In this document: positions 6,880 through 13,590 of the stretch, piece after piece
Position numbering within the stretch: the first letter of the stretch is position 1
How the letters are laid out: each line of letters starts with the position of its first letter
From: Firmicutes bacterium CAG:238
Lineage (GTDB): Bacteria; Bacillota; Clostridia; Peptostreptococcales; Anaerovoracaceae
DNA length: 15,097 bases
NCBI GenBank assembly: GCA_000435615.1
Contig: FR882035.1
Coordinates: forward strand, 59,544 to 74,640
Direction of reading: 5' to 3'
The notes under the pieces: generated by a model
Told to the model about the DNA's origin: nothing
Databases searched by the model: none
The model's input: only the letters and a program-made list of their open reading frames with translations
Translations under genes and position numbers: made by a program

Positions 6880-7404
6880 ATGAAGATCATCGTAACAGGA
6901 AAGAACATTGCAATCAGCGAAAAAATTCAAGACGCAATTGACAAAAAATTCGAAAAGCTGGGTAAGTACTTTGCTGACGACATTCAGGCAAAGGTGATTA
7001 TTCACCCTGAGAAGTCCAAAGTTAAGATGGAAGCAACCATCGCAACCAAGGGAACGATTTTCAGAGCGGAAGATGTATCACAGGATGTATTTGATTGTAT
7101 TGACATTGTTGCCGACAAGCTTTTAAAACAGCTTACCAAGTACAAAGGCAAACTGATGAAGAGAAACAAATCAAAGGAATCCGTTAGATTCGAAATGCTT
7201 CCTGAAGTGGAAACCGCAGAAAACGGCGAACTTGTAAAGACCAAGAAATTCGAGCTTGCGCCGATGACTACGGAAGAAGCAATCATGCAGATGGAAATGC
7301 TGCAGCACAATTTCTTCGTATTCCTTGATGCAGAGACCGAGAATGTAAACGTTGTTTACAAGAGAAACGACGAAGACTACGGTTTACTCGAAACCGTGCG
7401 TTAA
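6880..7404 (+). CDS. hpf: Ribosome hibernation promoting factor, long form
   Basis: A 174-residue long HPF (RaiA/YfiA family). Residues 1-95 form the S30AE domain (MKIIVTGKNIAISEKIQ start, beta-alpha-beta pattern, basic LTKYKGKLMKRNKSK region) that binds the decoding region of the 30S subunit. A linker (about 100-118) leads to the C-terminal dimerisation domain (about 119-174: KTKKFELAPMTTEEAIMQM through VNVVYKRNDEDYGLLE). In Firmicutes the long form pairs 70S ribosomes into inactive 100S dimers during stationary phase or stress. The reading frame remains open upstream, but the real start is the ATG at 6880: GAGGAGG (6865-6871) is 8 nt away, a promoter lies just before it, and the family N-terminus matches. 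The gene forms its own unit, with an intrinsic terminator behind. Confidence 0.96.
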   Translation: MKIIVTGKNIAISEKIQDAIDKKFEKLGKYFADDIQAKVIIHPEKSKVKMEATIATKGTIFRAEDVSQDVFDCIDIVADKLLKQLTKYKGKLMKRNKSKESVRFEMLPEVETAENGELVKTKKFELAPMTTEEAIMQMEMLQHNFFVFLDAETENVNVVYKRNDEDYGLLETVR

Positions 7405-7448
7405 ACTTGAGACAAAAACCAAAGAAAAATTTCATAAAGACACGAATT

Positions 7449-7473
7449 GGGTGACCGCAAGGTCACCCTTTTT
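7449..7473 (+). terminator. Intrinsic terminator of hpf
   Basis: GGGTGACC (7449-7456) pairs perfectly with GGTCACCC (7461-7468) over 8 bp around a GCAA tetraloop, followed by TTTTT. It lies 45 nt after the hpf stop. Confidence 0.92.
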
Positions 7474-7519
7474 GAATTGCAAGCATTCGTTTGGAAACCG
7501 CCTCCGGAACAAAAAAACA

Positions 7520-7548
7520 TTGCAATCGTAAATAAAAAGTTGTAAAAT
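7520..7548 (+). promoter_or_regulatory. Sigma-A type promoter of the membrane protein-eutQ unit
   Basis: TTGCAA (7520-7525), 17-nt spacer, TAAAAT (7543-7548), 37 nt before the ATG at 7586. No antitermination leader follows, so eutQ expression appears independent of EutV. Confidence 0.68.
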
Positions 7549-7585
7549 TCACTAAAACATATTTTGCACAGGGAGAACAGAAAAG

Positions 7586-8527
7586 ATGAAGCAAGAAAAA
7601 AACGGTCTGCTTGTCTATACGGCGGCGACAGCGGTATATCTGATGCTGATGATTGGGGCTGTTTTGTACGGCAAGTACATAGAAGCGCAGCAGCAGATGA
7701 TAATTTTAGTAAACATCGCGATGGGCGCAGGATTTCTTGGATATCTGAAAATATCTGATTATGAAATGAGCTTCGAGGTGCGCATATACGATAAAAAGTG
7801 TCTTTACATAGTGTGTTCGCTTGTCTTTCTCATGGTTATCGGAAACTACTATCCGATTAACATGGCTTTCGGTGAAAACATTACCGCAAATGGGTGGCTT
7901 TTGGCAGAGGCGCTTTCCGCCGCAGTTGCAGTAGAGGCAGTATTCCGAGCATTGGGGGCCTGCTCTTTCCCGAAACCCGGCAAAAAGGAAGAATTTGTAA
8001 TGATTGCCGGTTGTGCGATCTTCAGCCTTTATCAATGCGCGTATGACTTTGAAAGAGGGAGTTTTGCGTTTTGCGTGGCGATTGGCATTGCGGCTATGAT
8101 GACGGGGCTGTATTTAAGATACAACAAGCTGGGTGCGAACATGGCGATTAGTTTTTTGCTGTATTATCTTGTCAATGTTACAGCTGTGAACAGTACGGCA
8201 AGCGAAACCATTTTCGGAAGGTTCTCACCGGTTTTGACCGTGGCAGCTTCAGTCGGCATGTTGATTTACGGGATTGCAATGCTTAAAGCATATAATGCGG
8301 TCGGTGTCTATGATGATGCGGAGGCATCAAAGCAGTACAGTGAAAGACAGGGACAGTTTAAGCAGGCATTCATGGAGAGTAAGACGAAGTACGAAGAAAA
8401 GGTAAATGAAAAGGCAGCTCCGACGATAGAAGCCAGAAGAGAAAAATATATCGAAAAGCAGCAGGCGAAGGAAGAAAAACGCAGAGAAAAGAAGCGCGCG
8501 AAGGAAGAAAGAGGCAAGGAAAAATGA
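7586..8527 (+). CDS. Multi-pass membrane protein, degenerate CPBP-protease-like, with charged C-terminal tail
   Basis: A 313-residue protein with about seven or eight hydrophobic segments (roughly residues 7-29, 36-54, 71-89, 103-125, 136-153, 158-178, 183-201, 212-235). A tail of about 75 residues from 238 on is dominated by Lys, Glu and Arg and looks coiled-coil (KQQAKEEKRREKKRAKEE). The core resembles the CPBP (CAAX/bacteriocin-processing) protease family: VEAVFR (116-121) fits EExxxR, FSLYQ (146-150) fits FxxxH, and YYLVN (193-197) fits HxxxN. If the alignment is right, the first Glu and both catalytic His are replaced (V116, Q150, Y193), so it is probably not a protease. AGGGAG (7570-7575) sets the start. 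Its stop overlaps the eutQ start (ATGA), which indicates translational coupling. The function is unknown; the basic tail could bind RNA, nucleotides or the microcompartment. Family assignment is tentative. Confidence 0.75.
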   Translation: MKQEKNGLLVYTAATAVYLMLMIGAVLYGKYIEAQQQMIILVNIAMGAGFLGYLKISDYEMSFEVRIYDKKCLYIVCSLVFLMVIGNYYPINMAFGENITANGWLLAEALSAAVAVEAVFRALGACSFPKPGKKEEFVMIAGCAIFSLYQCAYDFERGSFAFCVAIGIAAMMTGLYLRYNKLGANMAISFLLYYLVNVTAVNSTASETIFGRFSPVLTVAASVGMLIYGIAMLKAYNAVGVYDDAEASKQYSERQGQFKQAFMESKTKYEEKVNEKAAPTIEARREKYIEKQQAKEEKRREKKRAKEERGKEK

Positions 8528-8976
8528 TGGACGAAAAAACGATAAAAAAAATAGTTGAGAGAGTTGTAAACGAAAAACTTGGAGACAAGCTGTATCCGGG
8601 GCAGACGGTCGAGACGGATGAAGGCTTTACGAAGGTGAAGGATCCGTCGGGAATTCTTAAGATAGCGCAAAGCACGGTTAGGTGTGAGCCTTTTGAGCAG
8701 CAGGGCGTCGCGCTGAAGGATGTCACGACGCTTGAGGAGGCGCCGAACATGGGATGCGGAATCATGGAACTTAATCACACCTCATTTGAATGGACGCTCA
8801 CCTATGATGAATACGATATTGTTCTCGATGGTACGCTTGAAATTGAAATTGACGGGAGAATTGTAAAGGCAGGTCCGGGCGAGATTATTTTCATACCGAA
8901 GAATTCGCACATACATTTCCAAACACCTGATTTCACCAGATATGTCTATGTTACTTACCCTGCGGACTGGCAGTAA
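8524..8976 (+). CDS. eutQ: Ethanolamine utilisation cupin protein EutQ (short form)
   Basis: A 150-residue protein. The C-terminal two thirds (about 60-150) is a cupin with the EutQ pattern: MGCGIMELNHTSFEWTLTYDE, the VLDGTLEIEIDG strand, AGPGEIIFIPKNSHIHF and the terminal VYVTYPADW. EutQ has been reported to have acetate kinase activity in Salmonella and to be needed for microcompartment assembly; which role applies here is not shown. It is shorter than the enterobacterial protein (about 230 aa), missing much of the N-terminal region. In its place is an amphipathic helix (DEKTIKKIVERVVNEKLG, residues 3-20) resembling microcompartment-targeting peptides. The start is ATG 8524 or the adjacent ATG 8527; the first forms an ATGA overlap with the membrane protein. 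It lies ahead of, and is transcribed separately from, the EutV-controlled genes. Confidence 0.88.
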   Translation: MMDEKTIKKIVERVVNEKLGDKLYPGQTVETDEGFTKVKDPSGILKIAQSTVRCEPFEQQGVALKDVTTLEEAPNMGCGIMELNHTSFEWTLTYDEYDIVLDGTLEIEIDGRIVKAGPGEIIFIPKNSHIHFQTPDFTRYVYVTYPADWQ

Positions 8977-9006
8977 AAATCGCAGTAAAAAATGATTGAT
9001 AAACAC

Positions 9007-9035
9007 TTGACAAAATTTTCAAATTAGTGTAACCT
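9007..9035 (+). promoter_or_regulatory. Promoter of the eutV leader and eut operon
   Basis: A perfect TTGACA (9007-9012), 17-nt spacer and TAACCT (9030-9035). The predicted start at about 9041-9043 places the first ANTAR hairpin at the very 5' end of the transcript. It begins 30 nt after the eutQ stop. Confidence 0.82.
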
Positions 9036-9042
9036 ATAGACG

Positions 9043-9081
9043 ATGCACAACGGGGTGCATTGAAAAAGAGCATTGAAGCTT
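9043..9081 (+). promoter_or_regulatory. Two-hairpin ANTAR (EutV) binding motif, eutV leader
   Basis: Hairpin P1: ATGCAC (9043-9048) pairs with GTGCAT (9055-9060) around the hexaloop AACGGG; flanking C9041 and G9042 can extend it. Hairpin P2: GAGC (9068-9071) pairs with GCTT (9078-9081, one G-U) around the hexaloop ATTGAA. Both hexaloops have A at position 1 and G at position 4, the recognised signature for ANTAR-domain RNA-binding regulators. P2 shares 9076-9081 with the 5' arm of the terminator, so the two folds exclude each other. Bound EutV should hold P2 and let polymerase through. Confidence 0.88.
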
Positions 9082-9110
9082 ATGTGATTCGTTTTGCATA
9101 AGCTTTTTTT
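9076..9110 (+). terminator. Regulated intrinsic terminator before eutV
   Basis: AAGCTTATG (9076-9084) pairs perfectly with CATAAGCTT (9097-9105), 9 bp, followed by a T-run (9104-9110). It lies 36 nt before the eutV ATG. It overlaps P2 of the ANTAR motif, so it acts as an EutV-controlled attenuator. Confidence 0.9.
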
Positions 9111-9146
9111 GTTAAGATTTACGACCTGAGGAAAGAAAGGTAAGAT

Positions 9147-9728
9147 ATGAAGACAAGAGTGGTCATCGCCGATGATGATGTAATTACCAGATTAGATATC
9201 AGAGAGGCTTTGGAATTCCAGGGGTACGAAGTGGTTGGCGAGGCAGCTGACGGCATTGATGCTGTGGAGCTGTGCGCAGATTTGAAGCCGGATGTGGTCC
9301 TTTTGGATGTCAAGATGCCGGTAATGGACGGACTTACAGCAGCCAAGATTATCGGAGGGGCAGGAAATGATATTGCAATTATCATGCTTACCGCCTACAA
9401 CGACAAACAGTTTGTGGATAAAGCGGGTGAGTTTGGAGCGTTGGGCTATTTGGTGAAACCAGTGGATGAAAAGTCACTGACGCCTACCATCGAGATTGCA
9501 GTTAAACGACTGAAGGAGTTCAGAGAGCTTAAGAAAACGGTTGAAGGCCAAGAGAAAAAGCTTGAAGAACGCAAAATCATCGAGAAGGCGAAGGGCATTT
9601 TGATTCAGAACAATTCGATTTCTGAAGACGAGGCTTACAAGTATCTCAGAACAATCAGCATGAATAAGCGAAAAACCATCGTAGAAGTTGCGAAAATTAT
9701 TATCGAAACAGAAAGCATACTTCATTAA
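9147..9728 (+). CDS. eutV: ANTAR-domain response regulator/antiterminator EutV
   Basis: A 193-residue protein with a receiver domain (1-120) and an ANTAR RNA-binding domain (about 130-190). Receiver residues are intact: acidic triad D9-D11, phosphoacceptor Asp54 (VVLLDVKMP), Thr82 (MLTAY) and Lys104 (YLVKP). A coiled linker (KKTVEGQEKKLEERKIIEKAK) leads into the ANTAR fold, with AKGILIQNNSISEDEAYKYLR and conserved hydrophobic/basic positions. In Firmicutes, phosphorylated EutV dimerises and binds paired hairpins in eut mRNA leaders, preventing terminator formation; EutW is its ethanolamine-sensing kinase. Such a hairpin pair precedes eutV itself (9043-9081) and eutA (9754-9787). No eutW follows, so the phosphodonor must be encoded elsewhere or replaced. 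AAGG (9137-9140) lies 6 nt before the ATG. Confidence 0.95.
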   Translation: MKTRVVIADDDVITRLDIREALEFQGYEVVGEAADGIDAVELCADLKPDVVLLDVKMPVMDGLTAAKIIGGAGNDIAIIMLTAYNDKQFVDKAGEFGALGYLVKPVDEKSLTPTIEIAVKRLKEFRELKKTVEGQEKKLEERKIIEKAKGILIQNNSISEDEAYKYLRTISMNKRKTIVEVAKIIIETESILH

Positions 9729-9753
9729 AGATTATACTTTTACATTTTTATAA

Positions 9754-9787
9754 GTTCACAATGACGTGAGCGAGTGCAAAGAGGCGC
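9754..9787 (+). promoter_or_regulatory. Two-hairpin ANTAR (EutV) binding motif, eutA leader
   Basis: Hairpin P1: GTTCAC (9754-9759) pairs with GTGAGC (9766-9771) around the hexaloop AATGAC, 6 bp with one T-G pair. After a 2-nt linker, P2: GTGC (9774-9777) pairs with GCGC (9784-9787) around AAAGAG. Both hexaloops again have A1 and G4. The 3' arm of P2 is also the 5' end of the terminator stem, so P2 and the terminator are mutually exclusive. Confidence 0.88.
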
Positions 9788-9824
9788 AAAGAAAACCTGA
9801 AATACGGTTTGATTTGCGCTTTTT
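9784..9824 (+). terminator. Regulated intrinsic terminator before eutA
   Basis: GCGCAAA (9784-9790) pairs with TTTGCGC (9813-9819). The stem continues after two mismatches as AAACC (9793-9797) with GGTTT (9806-9810), loop TGAAATAC. It is followed by TTTTT (9820-9824), then A and more T. It lies 33 nt before the eutA ATG and should stop transcription unless EutV is bound. Confidence 0.9.
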
Positions 9825-9857
9825 ATTTTTGAAGCAGCAAGCGGAGGAAGAGCAGTT

Positions 9858-11291
9858 ATGAAAGACGACAACCGGATATTGTCCGTCGGAATTGATATCG
9901 GAACAACCACCACAAGCATGATCGTGAGCAGACTGGCAGTCGAAAACACGGCCATGGTGTATATGGCTCCGAATGTCGAACTGACATCCAAACAAATTAT
10001 ATATCGAAGCCCTGTTTATCTGACACCGCTGCTTGATCAGGAAACGCTTGACGGTGAAGAGATAAAAAGAATTATTGAAAAGGAGTATGCGTCCGCCGGA
10101 ATACGCCCCGAAGATGTAGACAGCGGAGCGGTGATTATAACCGGAGAGTCGGCGCTGAAAGAAAATGCCAGATTGATTACAGATAAGCTTTCGGAATTCG
10201 CAGGAGACTTCGTGGTGGCAACGGCAGGACCGGACTTGGAATCCATTATCGCAGGCAGAGGCGCAGGGGCGGAAGCCTTTTCAAAAACATATGGCTGCGT
10301 GACTGCAAACCTGGATATCGGAGGAGGCACCACGAATATTTCAGTATTCAACTGCGGCGATTTGGTCGGACAGACCTGCATTGATGTCGGCGGAAGGCTC
10401 ATTAAGTATAACAAAGCTCGGGAAATAACCTATGTTTCCAGGCACTTCAACGATGTAGGCAAGGAACGCAATATACAGGTAATTCCGGGAATGACAGTGG
10501 ATGACAACAAACTTGCTCTAGCAGGAGACTTGCTGGCAGATGTAATTCTGGATGCGCTTCATCAGGAGCATTACAGCTTTACGAGAATCGCAACCACGAA
10601 GAATTCAAAGAAGCTCACTCTGCCCTATCCGGTCCAGTATATATCGTTTTCTGGCGGAGTTGCGGACTGCTTCTACGGCAAGGAAGAAGATATGTACCGC
10701 TATGACGACCTTGGACCATGCATAGCCAAGGCACTGCGGGAAAAGCTTCCGAGCGAGCCGTATGAAGTGATAGAGCCAAAGGAAACCATAAGAGCAACGG
10801 TTGTTGGCGCAGGAATTTATACTACGGAAGTAAGCGGCTCAACGATATCTTACAGCGATGAAATTTTTCCGATTAAAAATCTGCCGGTTTTCAAAATCGG
10901 TGAAAGAGCAGAGAAAGCACTTTATAAATGCGATACACATATCGCCAGAGAAGAACTCGGCTGGTTTATAGGACAATCGCAGAACGAACGCATCGGAATA
11001 TGCATAAAGGGAAAGCAAAAGGCAAGCTATGATGATATCAAGAACCTTTCTCAATCATTAATCGAAATCGATGCAATGTGTCTTGGCGCAGATACGCCGA
11101 TGATAATCCTTTGTGAGAACGATATGGCGAAGGCACTCGGTCAGGTGCTTAAACGATACATTAAAAGCGAAAAATGCGTGCTTTGCCTGGACAAAATTAA
11201 AATGGGTTCGGGCGATTACATAGATATAGGCAAACCGATTTTAAACGGTATTGCGGTACCGATTGTAATTAAAACACTAATTTTCAGTTAA
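9858..11291 (+). CDS. eutA: Ethanolamine ammonia-lyase reactivating factor EutA
   Basis: A 477-residue protein with the actin/Hsp70-like ATPase fold of the EutA family. The phosphate-1 motif is VGIDIGTTTTSMIV (10-23), the phosphate-2 motif NLDIGGGTTNISVF (151-164), and the adenosine motif ISFSGGVAD lies in the middle of the protein. EutA exchanges damaged or inactive cobalamin for fresh adenosylcobalamin on EutBC, using ATP. The position directly before eutB is standard. It has its own EutV-controlled leader (9754-9824). GGAGG (9843-9847) is 10 nt before the ATG. The length is near the family norm and no defect is visible. Confidence 0.95.
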   Translation: MKDDNRILSVGIDIGTTTTSMIVSRLAVENTAMVYMAPNVELTSKQIIYRSPVYLTPLLDQETLDGEEIKRIIEKEYASAGIRPEDVDSGAVIITGESALKENARLITDKLSEFAGDFVVATAGPDLESIIAGRGAGAEAFSKTYGCVTANLDIGGGTTNISVFNCGDLVGQTCIDVGGRLIKYNKAREITYVSRHFNDVGKERNIQVIPGMTVDDNKLALAGDLLADVILDALHQEHYSFTRIATTKNSKKLTLPYPVQYISFSGGVADCFYGKEEDMYRYDDLGPCIAKALREKLPSEPYEVIEPKETIRATVVGAGIYTTEVSGSTISYSDEIFPIKNLPVFKIGERAEKALYKCDTHIAREELGWFIGQSQNERIGICIKGKQKASYDDIKNLSQSLIEIDAMCLGADTPMIILCENDMAKALGQVLKRYIKSEKCVLCLDKIKMGSGDYIDIGKPILNGIAVPIVIKTLIFS

Positions 11292-11319
11292 AGTAAAAAG
11301 AATGTACGGAGGTGTGACC

Positions 11320-12687
11320 TTGAGACTAAAGACAGTATTGGGTGGAACTACATACCAATTCAAATCGGTGAAAGAGGTTATGGCAAAAGCCAATGAGAAA
11401 AAATCCGGCGACGAAATGGCGGGGCTTTCAGCAAAATCCGTTTCTGAGAGAATCGCGGCGAAGGAAGTTTTGTCAGAGTTGCTTGTATCCGATGTGAGAA
11501 ACAATCCTGCAGTTCCATATGAAGAAGACGAAGTCACAAGAATTATTCAGGATGACTGCTGTGACATTATGTACGGCAAAATTAAGAACTGGTCTATTGC
11601 GGAACTCAGAGAATATCTTTTGTCGGAAAAAACAACAGAAGAAGATATTAAAAAACTTTCAAACGGCTTGACCTCGGAGGTTGTGGCGGCTGTAGCAAAG
11701 CTGATGTCAAATCTTGATTTGGTGTACGGAGCCGGAAAAGTCAGAGTACCGGCTACCTGCAACACAACCATCGGGCTCAGAGGATGTTTGTCAACGAGAC
11801 TCCAGCCGAATCACACGGTTGACGGAATTGACGGAATCAGAGCATCGCTGTATGAAGGACTGAGCTACGGAACAGGCGATGCGGTTTTGGGACTGAATCC
11901 GGTAAACAACACGGTCGGTTCCTGCAAGCAGGTTTTGGAACTCTTCGACGAAGTAAAAAACAAATTTGAAATTCCGACCCAGACCTGCGTGCTTGCACAT
12001 ATAACAACGCAGATTGAAGCTGTAAAGCAGGGCGCTCCGGCAGATATGATTTTCCAGTCTATCGCGGGCTCAGAAAAAGGCAACTCAGCATTCGGCTTCA
12101 GCAGTGCAACGGTAAACGAAGCGTATGAAATCCTTAAAAATAAAGGAACCGGCAAAGGTGATAATCTCCTTTATTTCGAGACAGGACAGGGGTCGGAACT
12201 TTCGTCGGACGCACATTTTGATACAGATCAGGTGACGATGGAGGCAAGGTGCTACGGATTCGCGAAGCATTTCAAGCCGTTTATGGTCAACACTGTAGTA
12301 GGATTTATCGGACCTGAGTATTTGTATGATTCCAGACAGGTTATCAGAGCGGGACTCGAAGACCACTTTATGGGTAAGCTGTCAGGCATTCCGATGGGGT
12401 GTGACTGTTGCTATACGAATCATATGGATGCCGATCAGAATGACATAGAGAATCTTTCCATTCTGCTTTCGGCAGCCGGCGTCAACTATATTTTGGGCGT
12501 GCCAAGCGGCGACGATATCATGCTGAACTATCAGACCAACGCTTACCATGATACGGCTGCGCTGCGGGAACTGCTCGGGTTGCGTCCGATTAAACCGTTT
12601 GAAGAATGGTGCGAAAAAATGGGAATTATGGAAAACGGCAAACTGACGAAGTATGCCGGAGATCCATCAATCTTTATGAGAAGATAG
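11320..12687 (+). CDS. eutB: Ethanolamine ammonia-lyase large subunit
   Basis: A 455-residue protein that matches the family length (about 453). It forms the TIM barrel that binds ethanolamine and, with EutC, adenosylcobalamin, converting ethanolamine to acetaldehyde and ammonia inside the microcompartment. Conserved substrate-site residues fall at the same numbers as in the Salmonella enzyme: Arg160 in STRLQPNH and Glu287 in YFETGQGS. Further family blocks are EGLSYGTGDAVLGLNPV (about 179-195) and PMGCDCCYTNHMDADQND. The start is the TTG at 11320: CGGAGG (11307-11312) is 7 nt upstream and the N-terminus (MRLKTVLGGTTYQFK) matches relatives. An in-frame ATG at 11302 lies upstream of the ribosome-binding site and is rejected. 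The gene starts 28 nt after eutA, with no leader. Confidence 0.97.
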   Translation: MRLKTVLGGTTYQFKSVKEVMAKANEKKSGDEMAGLSAKSVSERIAAKEVLSELLVSDVRNNPAVPYEEDEVTRIIQDDCCDIMYGKIKNWSIAELREYLLSEKTTEEDIKKLSNGLTSEVVAAVAKLMSNLDLVYGAGKVRVPATCNTTIGLRGCLSTRLQPNHTVDGIDGIRASLYEGLSYGTGDAVLGLNPVNNTVGSCKQVLELFDEVKNKFEIPTQTCVLAHITTQIEAVKQGAPADMIFQSIAGSEKGNSAFGFSSATVNEAYEILKNKGTGKGDNLLYFETGQGSELSSDAHFDTDQVTMEARCYGFAKHFKPFMVNTVVGFIGPEYLYDSRQVIRAGLEDHFMGKLSGIPMGCDCCYTNHMDADQNDIENLSILLSAAGVNYILGVPSGDDIMLNYQTNAYHDTAALRELLGLRPIKPFEEWCEKMGIMENGKLTKYAGDPSIFMRR

Positions 12688-12702
12688 AAAGGAGGAGACT
12701 TT

Positions 12703-13578
12703 GTGGACAATAGGCAATTAGTTGAACTGATAACCGCTGAGGTTGTGAAGGCTTTAAAGGAAACGGGCCTGATGGATACAGGATCTTCCGCAAATTATAG
12801 CGATACGGATTTTGGTAGCGGTCTTCTCGACATTGCAAGCAAAGAATATAAAGATTCAATACAGATTGCTGATCCTGAAAATCAGCTTGCAATCAACGCT
12901 ATGAGAAAGGCGACCACCGCAAGGGTAGGCATAGGCCGATCCGGTCCGCGTCTGAACACGAAATCGCTGATTTCGCTTCGCGCAGACCATGCGATGGCAA
13001 AGGATGCGGTAATGAAAGCCGCGGATGAAAACATACTGAAGCAGATGAATCTTCCGGTTATTCAGTCGCAGGCGAGAGAAATCAACGAACATCTTACTAG
13101 ACCGGACTTAGGAAGGAAGCTTCCACAGGAATCCGTCGATTTCATCAAGCAGAATTGTGTAATGAATCCGCAGGTTCAGATTTATGTATCGGATGGGCTT
13201 TCCAATTCAGCTATCGATGAGAATATCAGAGAAATTCTTCCGGTATTGATGGACGGACTAAAGGAGAGAGGCGTTTCGGTCGGGACACCGTTCTTCGTGA
13301 AATTCGGCAGAGTTCCTACGATGGATGTGATTTCTGAAATCACCGGAGCGGATGTAACGGTAGTGCTTTTAGGTGAGCGCCCGGGTCTTGCAGCAGCAGA
13401 CAGTATGTCGGCGTATATGGCATATAAGGCTGAGGTAGGCATGCCGGAATCTCGCAGAACCGTTGTTTCAAATATACATAAAAACGGAATTCAGCCGGTA
13501 GAGGCAGGGGCATATCTTGTGGAAATTATCGAGAAGATGCTGGCAACCCGCTCAAGCGGCGTTGACCTGGTTCTGTAA
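12703..13578 (+). CDS. eutC: Ethanolamine ammonia-lyase small subunit
   Basis: A 291-residue light chain that contributes to the cobalamin-binding site with EutB. Family blocks include TARVGIGRSGPRLNTK (about 72-87), RADHAMAKDAV, QIYVSDGLSNSAI, FFVKFGRVPTMD and LLGERPGLAAADSMSAYMAY. Residues 1-20 (DNRQLVELITAEVVKALKE) form an amphipathic helix; in EutC of other species the N-terminal extension targets the lyase to the microcompartment. Residues about 24-45 are a flexible Ser/Gly/Asp linker. The start is the GTG at 12703, with AAAGGAGG (12688-12695) at 7 nt, directly after the eutB stop. It is co-transcribed with eutB. Confidence 0.96.
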   Translation: MDNRQLVELITAEVVKALKETGLMDTGSSANYSDTDFGSGLLDIASKEYKDSIQIADPENQLAINAMRKATTARVGIGRSGPRLNTKSLISLRADHAMAKDAVMKAADENILKQMNLPVIQSQAREINEHLTRPDLGRKLPQESVDFIKQNCVMNPQVQIYVSDGLSNSAIDENIREILPVLMDGLKERGVSVGTPFFVKFGRVPTMDVISEITGADVTVVLLGERPGLAAADSMSAYMAYKAEVGMPESRRTVVSNIHKNGIQPVEAGAYLVEIIEKMLATRSSGVDLVL

Positions 13579-13590
13579 GGAGGGATAGCG

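Noticed and set aside
6288..6908. Minus-strand frame of 206 codons opposite comF 3' end and the raiA RNA
   Set aside because: Overlaps a clear coding gene and a structured RNA, and its product resembles no family.
7344..7360. Perfect inverted repeat TGTAAAC-GTT-GTTTACA resembling a catabolite-repression operator
   Set aside because: It lies inside the hpf 3' coding region and encodes the conserved VNVVYK residues of the dimerisation domain, so the codons are constrained; it is far from any promoter it could control.
9111..9146. Cobalamin riboswitch near the eut operon
   Set aside because: No B12-box-like sequence is seen before eutV, eutA or eutQ, and the leaders are fully used by the ANTAR hairpins and terminators.
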